Source: Erysipelotrichaceae bacterium
Lineage (GTDB): Bacteria; Bacillota_I; Bacilli_A; ML615J-28; CAG-313
Assembly: GCA_015059015.1 (NCBI GenBank)
Contig: SVBG01000009.1
Coordinates: 57,654-121,653, forward strand
DNA: 64,000 nucleotides
Reading direction: 5' to 3'
Every line of letters starts with the position of its first letter. Positions within the stretch are counted from its first letter, which is position 1. Under the pieces are notes generated by a model, which searched no databases, was not told where the DNA came from, and saw nothing but the letters and a program-made list of their open reading frames with translations. Below are positions 59,256 through 64,000 of this stretch, piece after piece. Made by a program: the position numbers and the translations under genes.

Positions 59256-60008
59256 ATGAAAGTTGATGAATTAAAAAATAAGATTTTGAGTAAAAAAATT
59301 CCAAACACGATTGCTTTTATTTTAGATGGTAATGGTAGATGGGCTAAAAAACGTGGTCTTCCTCGTACTTTTGGTCATGCTAAAGGGATTGAAACTCTTG
59401 TAAAAACTTCTGAATTATGTAGAGATTTAGGTGTTAAAGCGATGTTAGTATATGCGTTTTCTACTGAAAATTGGTCTAGACCAAGTGATGAAGTTGAGTT
59501 TTTAATGAAAGCATTTGTTAAAAATATTGATAAATATACTGAAAAATTAATTAAGAATAAAACAAGAGTTTTAATTATTGGTGAAAGAACTAATTTACCT
59601 ATAGATGTTCTAGAAACTATTAATAAAATTGAGGATTTAACTAAAGAATTTACAAATTATACGCTTGGAATATGTTTTAATTATGGTGGTAGACAAGAAA
59701 TTGTTTACGCTACAAAAGAAATTTGTAAGAAAGTTGTTGATGGAAAACTATCAATTGATGATATAAATGTTGAATTATTGGATCAACATTTATATACAGC
59801 TGGTATTGATCCAGTTGATTTGATGATTAGAACTAGTGGTGAAAAGAGGCTTAGTAATTTCTTACCATGGCAACTTGCATATAGTGAATTTATTTTTACA
59901 AATACTTATTGGCCTGACTTTAATAAGAGAGAACTATATGAATGTATAGATGCATTCCAAAGTCGTAATAGAAGATTTGGAGGATTGGAGAATAAGAATG
60001 CTGAGTAA
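59256..60008 (+). CDS. uppS: Undecaprenyl diphosphate synthase (isoprenyl transferase)
   Basis: UppS builds the C55 lipid carrier of cell-wall synthesis. The family start is AFILDGNGRWAKKRGLPRTF then GHAKGIE, then YAFSTENWSRP and GICFNYGGRQE. The end has LMIRTSGEKRLSNFLPWQLA then YSEFIF. Length 250 is normal. GAGGTG lies before the ATG. It overlaps cdsA by 11 bases. It heads the conserved uppS-cdsA-dxr-rseP operon. Confidence 0.96.
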   Translation: MKVDELKNKILSKKIPNTIAFILDGNGRWAKKRGLPRTFGHAKGIETLVKTSELCRDLGVKAMLVYAFSTENWSRPSDEVEFLMKAFVKNIDKYTEKLIKNKTRVLIIGERTNLPIDVLETINKIEDLTKEFTNYTLGICFNYGGRQEIVYATKEICKKVVDGKLSIDDINVELLDQHLYTAGIDPVDLMIRTSGEKRLSNFLPWQLAYSEFIFTNTYWPDFNKRELYECIDAFQSRNRRFGGLENKNAE

Positions 60009-60906
60009 GGTTAGAGTTGTTACAGCTATAGCAATGGTAATAATTTTAATTCCATTTATTTTACTTGGTGGGTATTTTATGTATGGATTGTGTGCGGTTT
60101 TAGCTTTTATTGGGACTTATGAGCTTGTTAAGATGCATAACCGTAAATATAATTTACCTGGAATGCTTGATATAGTTATACCTAGCTTTTCAAGTGGTAT
60201 GGTAATTATTACAATGTTTGCTGATTTAAAGATTAATTTTGATGTGCAAAAATATATTTTATTTGGTTTATTATTAATTGTTATTGTACTTTTAATTACA
60301 TCACTTATATATAGTGAGTTAAAGGTAAGTGATAGTTTTTATTATATAGGTGCTATATTATATGGTGGGGTAAGTTTTGCACTTGTTGCAGCAATAAGAA
60401 ATGTTGATGTATATGCTGTTAATAATTTAAAGTTAGGTAATATTGATTTAAATCTAAGTGGTTTATTTATTTTTGTTTATATTTATTTTACTACTATATT
60501 TACTGATATTGGTGCTTATTCAATAGGTTGTAGAATTGGTAAACATAAGCTTATTCCAAGTATTTCACCAAATAAGAGTGTTGAAGGTGCAATAGGTGGT
60601 TCTATTTGTGGGACTATTGTTGGTACTGTTTGTTTAATACTTGCGGAAAAGTTTGTTGGATTTAATTTATTTGGTATAGATAAGTTAGGATTTAAAATAG
60701 TTATTATTGCGTTTATTTCTTTAATGTTAACTATTATTAGTCAATTAGGTGATTTAATAGCATCTAAATTAAAAAGAGAATATGAAATTAAAGATTATGG
60801 TAAAATATTTCCAGGTCATGGTGGAGTAATGGATCGCTTTGATAGTGTTATTTTAACTTGTGCTGTATTTTTTGTAGTACTTACATTATTAGGAGTTGTA
60901 TTATGA
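59998..60906 (+). CDS. cdsA: Phosphatidate cytidylyltransferase
   Basis: CdsA makes CDP-diacylglycerol, the substrate of PgsA (4.5 kb). The 302-residue protein has about eight membrane segments. The CDS signature is complete: GKHKLIPSISPNKSVEGAIG followed by GS, then KDYGKIFPGHGGVMDRFDS. ATG 59998 is chosen since GGAG (59987-59990) lies 7 bases before it; a longer upstream frame lies inside uppS. It overlaps dxr by ATGA. Confidence 0.95.
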   Translation: MLSKVRVVTAIAMVIILIPFILLGGYFMYGLCAVLAFIGTYELVKMHNRKYNLPGMLDIVIPSFSSGMVIITMFADLKINFDVQKYILFGLLLIVIVLLITSLIYSELKVSDSFYYIGAILYGGVSFALVAAIRNVDVYAVNNLKLGNIDLNLSGLFIFVYIYFTTIFTDIGAYSIGCRIGKHKLIPSISPNKSVEGAIGGSICGTIVGTVCLILAEKFVGFNLFGIDKLGFKIVIIAFISLMLTIISQLGDLIASKLKREYEIKDYGKIFPGHGGVMDRFDSVILTCAVFFVVLTLLGVVL

Positions 60907-62063
60907 TAGAATTATGTTTACTTGGTGCCACAGGTTCAATTGGTGGTCAAGTACTAGATTTAATAAGAGAAAAGCGTGATGTTTATAGACTTGCTGCATT
61001 TAGTTTTGGGCATAATATAAATAAAGCATTAGAAATTGTTGAAGAATTTGAGCCAGATTTAGTATGTGCTATTGAAGAATTTGATGCTAATGTAATAAAA
61101 GAAAAATTCCCAAAAGTAAAAGTTACATTTGGAAATAAAGGGCTACAACAAGTTGCTACGCATGATTGCTTATGTCCTAAAGTTATTAATTCTTTAGTTG
61201 GTGCTGTAGGGCTTTTACCAACTTTAAGCGCTATTGAAGTAGGTAGAGATGTGTATTTAGCTAATAAAGAAACACTAGTGATTGGTGGAGAAATTGTTAT
61301 GGCTAAAGCAAAAGAAATGGGTGTAAAAATTATTCCAATTGATAGTGAGCATAGTGCAATATTTCAATTATTAAATGGTAATAATATAGATGATGTTAAA
61401 CGTATAATTATTACTGCATCAGGTGGATCATTTAGAGATAAGACAAGAGATGAACTAGTTGATGTAACAAAAGAAGATGCATTAAATCATCCAAATTGGA
61501 GTATGGGATCTAAGATAACAATTGATTCTGCAACAATGATGAATAAGGGATTTGAACTTATTGAAGCTCATTATTTATTTGATTTACCAATGGATAAAAT
61601 AGATTATATAATGCATAAAGAAAGTATTATTCATTCTTTTGTGGAATTTCTTGACGGAAGTGTATTTGCACAAATGGCTACTAGTGATATGAGACTTCCA
61701 ATTAAATATGCGCTTGAATATCCTAGTCATTCATATACTGAACTAGTTGAAAGACTTGATTTAGTAAAAGTTGGAACACTTCATTTTGAAGAGTTATCAA
61801 CTACAAGATTTCCAATGTTAGGATATGCGATAGAAGCTATAAAGCGAGGAAATATTTATCCAACGATTTTAAATGCAGCTAATGAAGTTGCAGTGGGTTT
61901 ATTCTTAGAAGATAAGATTAAATTCTTAGATATTGAAAAAATAGTTAAAGAAGCACTTGATAATCCAATATATGAAAAATTTACAAGTGGTGATTTAACT
62001 ATTCCTAAAATTATGAGTGTAGATGAACTTGTAAGAATTCAAATTCTTACAAAGTATAGGTAG
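60903..62063 (+). CDS. dxr: 1-deoxy-D-xylulose 5-phosphate reductoisomerase
   Basis: Dxr is the second step of the MEP isoprenoid pathway, which supplies UppS. The NADPH loop LLGATGSIGGQVLDLI starts the 386-residue protein. LANKETLVIGGEIV, IPIDSEHSAIFQLL, ITASGGSFR, NWSMGSKITIDSATMMNKGF then ELIEAHYLF are in order. ATG 60903 overlaps the cdsA stop (ATGA) with AGGAG before it; an upstream frame inside cdsA is ignored. The metal ligands D and E are present in DSEHSA. Confidence 0.96.
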   Translation: MIELCLLGATGSIGGQVLDLIREKRDVYRLAAFSFGHNINKALEIVEEFEPDLVCAIEEFDANVIKEKFPKVKVTFGNKGLQQVATHDCLCPKVINSLVGAVGLLPTLSAIEVGRDVYLANKETLVIGGEIVMAKAKEMGVKIIPIDSEHSAIFQLLNGNNIDDVKRIIITASGGSFRDKTRDELVDVTKEDALNHPNWSMGSKITIDSATMMNKGFELIEAHYLFDLPMDKIDYIMHKESIIHSFVEFLDGSVFAQMATSDMRLPIKYALEYPSHSYTELVERLDLVKVGTLHFEELSTTRFPMLGYAIEAIKRGNIYPTILNAANEVAVGLFLEDKIKFLDIEKIVKEALDNPIYEKFTSGDLTIPKIMSVDELVRIQILTKYR

Positions 62064-62077
62064 AAAGGGTTGATAGA

Positions 62078-63805
62078 GTGAAGTTATTGGAATTTTTTAA
62101 AAATATAGATTGGTCACAAGCGTTATATGTAATACTAGGTATTTTAGTATTTGTTATTGTATTAGGTATTATTGTTTTAATTCATGAAGCTGGACATTTT
62201 ATTATTGCTAAAAAGTCAGGTATCTTATGTCATGAATTCTCAATTGGAATGGGACCATTAATTTGGCAAACAAAAAAAGGAGAAACAATGTTCTCTATTC
62301 GTGCTATTCCATTTGGTGGTTATGTTGCAATGGCTGGTGAAGAAGTAGAGTTTGATGCATTAAAAGATGTAAAGAAAGTAAAAGTTATTTTAGAAAATAA
62401 TAGAGTTTGTAAAATTATTATTAATTTAAATAATCCTAAATATAATAATCTTCCTGTATATAACTTAGTAAGTTATGATTTATCAGGAACTATGGAAGCG
62501 CTTGATAATGAACTTTATTTGGAACTTCAAAGTGAAGATGGTGAAGTAAATAAGTATATTGTTGCTCGTGATGCAATGATGAATGTTGAAAAGAAAGATG
62601 AACTTCAAATTGCTCCAAAAAATAGAACATTTGCATATAAACCTTTCTGGAATCGTTTCTTTAGTGTTTTAGCAGGGCCTTTAATGAACTTTGTTCTTGC
62701 AATAATTGTATTCTTTATTATGGGTGTATGTTATGGTTATGCTGATACATCTTCAACAAAGATTGCTGAAGTATCAGGCCCAGCACTAGTAGCAGGCTTA
62801 GAAAATGATGATACTATTTATTCTATTAATGGTGAAGAATTATCTGATTGGGATGATTTATCAAACGCTATGGCTAAAGCTGCTAAAGGTGAAGGTATTT
62901 CCCAAGAAGGTACGATTGAAGTAGTATATTTAGATGCATCAAATAATAACCAAAAAGTAACAGTTGTTTTAGAACCACAAGTATTTATTTACTCAGTAGA
63001 AATGGTTTTAAAATATGATAAAGAAACTCCTGATAATAAAGTAATTGTTGGTGATTATGGTGATTTAATGAGTGAAACTAAAGCTGGTAAAGCAGGTCTA
63101 TTACCAGGTGATTATGGTGATTTAATGAGTGAAACTAAAGCTGGTAAAGCAGGTCTATTACCAGGTGATGAAATTTTAAAGATTGATGATACTGACATTA
63201 ATGGTGTAAAAGATATTTTAGTATTTTTCAATAGTTTTACTGAAGCAAAAACAGTTAAATTCTATGTAAATAGAACAAAAGAAGATGGAACTATGGAAGC
63301 TCTTTCTTTTGATGTTGATACATATTCAGCTGATATGTTAGATACTTCAAGTATTCCACAAACTAAACTTAAAATGGGTGTTTCAACAGGATCTTCTAGA
63401 GATTTTGTAAAATCTTTATATATGCCTTGGAAACAAACAGGTGAAGCATCAGTTCAAATCTTTAAAACATTAGGTTTATTCTTTAAAAAAGGATCTGGTG
63501 TTAAACTTACTGACCTTTCAGGTCCAGTTGGTATTTTAAGTTTATTTACACAACTAGTAAAAGGAGAAGATTCATTCTATCAAATCCTTTATTGTACAGG
63601 ATTACTTTCTGTTAATATTGGTTTAATTAACCTTTTACCACTTCCTGCACTTGATGGTGGACGTCTTGCATTCTTAGCATATGAGGGTGTAACTAAAAAG
63701 AAACCAACACCAAAAGTAGAAAATACAATACATAATATAGGCTTTATATTATTAATGGGATTATTCGTAGTAATTTTAATTTCAGATGTAATTAAATGCT
63801 TCTAA
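62078..63805 (+). CDS. rseP: RseP/RasP-type intramembrane zinc protease (site-2 protease)
   Basis: It cleaves transmembrane anti-sigma factors and signal peptides inside the membrane. HEAGH (IVLIHEAGHFIIAKKSG, near residue 36-40) and the third ligand motif LLPLPALDGGRLAF give the S2P active site; FSVLAGPLMNFVLAI is the conserved central helix. Two PDZ-like regions lie between: about residues 225-300 (ALVAGLENDDTIYSINGEEL) and about 330-400. The second carries an exact duplication of 19 residues. Residues about 85-175 are an additional inserted stretch. Total 575 residues, longer than the usual 420. GTG start at 62078 after AAAGGG. Confidence 0.93.
   Translation: MKLLEFFKNIDWSQALYVILGILVFVIVLGIIVLIHEAGHFIIAKKSGILCHEFSIGMGPLIWQTKKGETMFSIRAIPFGGYVAMAGEEVEFDALKDVKKVKVILENNRVCKIIINLNNPKYNNLPVYNLVSYDLSGTMEALDNELYLELQSEDGEVNKYIVARDAMMNVEKKDELQIAPKNRTFAYKPFWNRFFSVLAGPLMNFVLAIIVFFIMGVCYGYADTSSTKIAEVSGPALVAGLENDDTIYSINGEELSDWDDLSNAMAKAAKGEGISQEGTIEVVYLDASNNNQKVTVVLEPQVFIYSVEMVLKYDKETPDNKVIVGDYGDLMSETKAGKAGLLPGDYGDLMSETKAGKAGLLPGDEILKIDDTDINGVKDILVFFNSFTEAKTVKFYVNRTKEDGTMEALSFDVDTYSADMLDTSSIPQTKLKMGVSTGSSRDFVKSLYMPWKQTGEASVQIFKTLGLFFKKGSGVKLTDLSGPVGILSLFTQLVKGEDSFYQILYCTGLLSVNIGLINLLPLPALDGGRLAFLAYEGVTKKKPTPKVENTIHNIGFILLMGLFVVILISDVIKCF
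63050..63163 (+). repeat. Perfect 57-bp tandem duplication inside rseP
   Basis: 63050-63106 and 63107-63163 are identical, encoding GDYGDLMSETKAGKAGLLP twice; it stays in frame. A third partial copy (GGTGAT) follows. Confidence 0.95.
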
Positions 63806-63814
63806 AATAATAAT

Positions 63815-63855
63815 AAAACCCCCTCTTATAGGATTCTATAAGAGGGGGTTTTGGT
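63815..63855 (+). terminator. Strong terminator after rseP
   Basis: AAACCCCCTCTTATAG (63816-63831) pairs with CTATAAGAGGGGGTTT (63836-63851), GATT loop, then T-rich. Confidence 0.95.
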
Positions 63856-63873
63856 TTTTATAGTTAAGTCTGT

Positions 63874-64000
63874 AAAGGTAAACATTTGTGTCTATCTAAT
63901 TATTCACTTATATTATAACAAATTATACCAAATATTGCAATATTTTATATTTTTTTTAGACTAAATTCGACTTTTTTTATTTACATAAATGTTTACCTTT
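63874..64000. repeat. Perfect 14-bp inverted repeat bounding the last 127 bases
   Basis: AAAGGTAAACATTT (63874-63887) recurs as its exact complement AAATGTTTACCTTT (63987-64000). The inside is AT-rich with no ORF; the right arm is cut by the window edge, so the element may be longer. Confidence 0.7.

Noticed and set aside
60858..60902. Longer N-terminus for Dxr inside cdsA
   Set aside because: The added residues are not conserved and ATG 60903 has AGGAG and an ATGA overlap.

Overview
The window is strongly AT-rich chromosomal DNA with dense, mostly plus-strand genes in short operons. Shine-Dalgarno sites, TTGACA/TATAAT-type promoters and intrinsic terminators are clear throughout. Gene content and order are those of a low-GC Gram-positive (Firmicutes, Bacilli-like) that makes endospores: gpr, spoVS, ymdB and a recognisable cotE are present. 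Several blocks keep Bacillus-type order: comEC-rpsT-holA-gpr; pgsA-recA...rny-ymdB-spoVS...miaB...cotE; polA-mutM-coaE-dnaB-dnaI; trmFO-xerC; and rpsB-tsf-pyrH-frr...uppS-cdsA-dxr-rseP. TGA is used as a stop (for example at the end of comEC), so the standard bacterial code applies and this is not a Mycoplasma-type genome. The species cannot be named from the sequence alone; an uncultured, gut-type Bacilli/Erysipelotrichia-like lineage would fit.

Layout. 1-7.6 kb: the end of comEC, rpsT, a membrane-anchored XRE regulator, holA, gpr with a small membrane protein, pgsA, recA, upp and recU. 7.7-16.9 kb: one tightly packed operon for the whole shikimate pathway plus the Phe/Tyr branches (aminotransferase, chorismate mutase-prephenate dehydratase, aroB, aroC, an aroE-aroK fusion, aroQ, aroA, tyrA, DAHP synthase). 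17.0-18.3 kb: a two-gene accessory module, an XRE-DUF3990-like ADP-ribosyltransferase-fold protein and a partner, with an operator-like dyad over its promoter. 18.5-24.3 kb: rny-ymdB-spoVS, an acetyltransferase, miaB and a small-molecule kinase-like protein. 24.3-27.3 kb (minus strand): an amino-acid ABC importer behind a lysine riboswitch with an intrinsic terminator, so lysine is the likely substrate.

27.4-40.9 kb: cotE with a LysM coat-like protein, an M48-like membrane protease, a lipoprotein with three His/Cys repeats, the CCA-adding enzyme, and an unusual cluster. That cluster holds a YwaF-like membrane protein facing an operon that begins with a YwaF-ABC-ATPase fusion and continues with an ABC permease, an anchored small protein and a large InlB-repeat lipoprotein. 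A Tyr/Pro-rich small protein and a VanY-type carboxypeptidase follow on the minus strand. 41-50.6 kb: replication and repair genes (polA, a mutM-coaE fusion, dnaB, dnaI), a triple-LysM protein, trmFO and xerC. 50.6-64 kb: the rpsB operon behind a structured leader, a large repetitive lipoprotein, an intergenic 33-bp repeat array, an HD protein, and uppS-cdsA-dxr-rseP, where rseP carries a perfect 57-bp tandem duplication. The last 127 bases are bounded by a perfect 14-bp inverted repeat.

The least explained parts are the YwaF-ABC export cluster (32.1-39.8 kb), the XRE-DUF3990 module (17.0-18.3 kb) and the two 33-bp-period repeat loci (18.44 and 58.04 kb). No rRNA, tRNA, CRISPR array or intact insertion sequence was seen.
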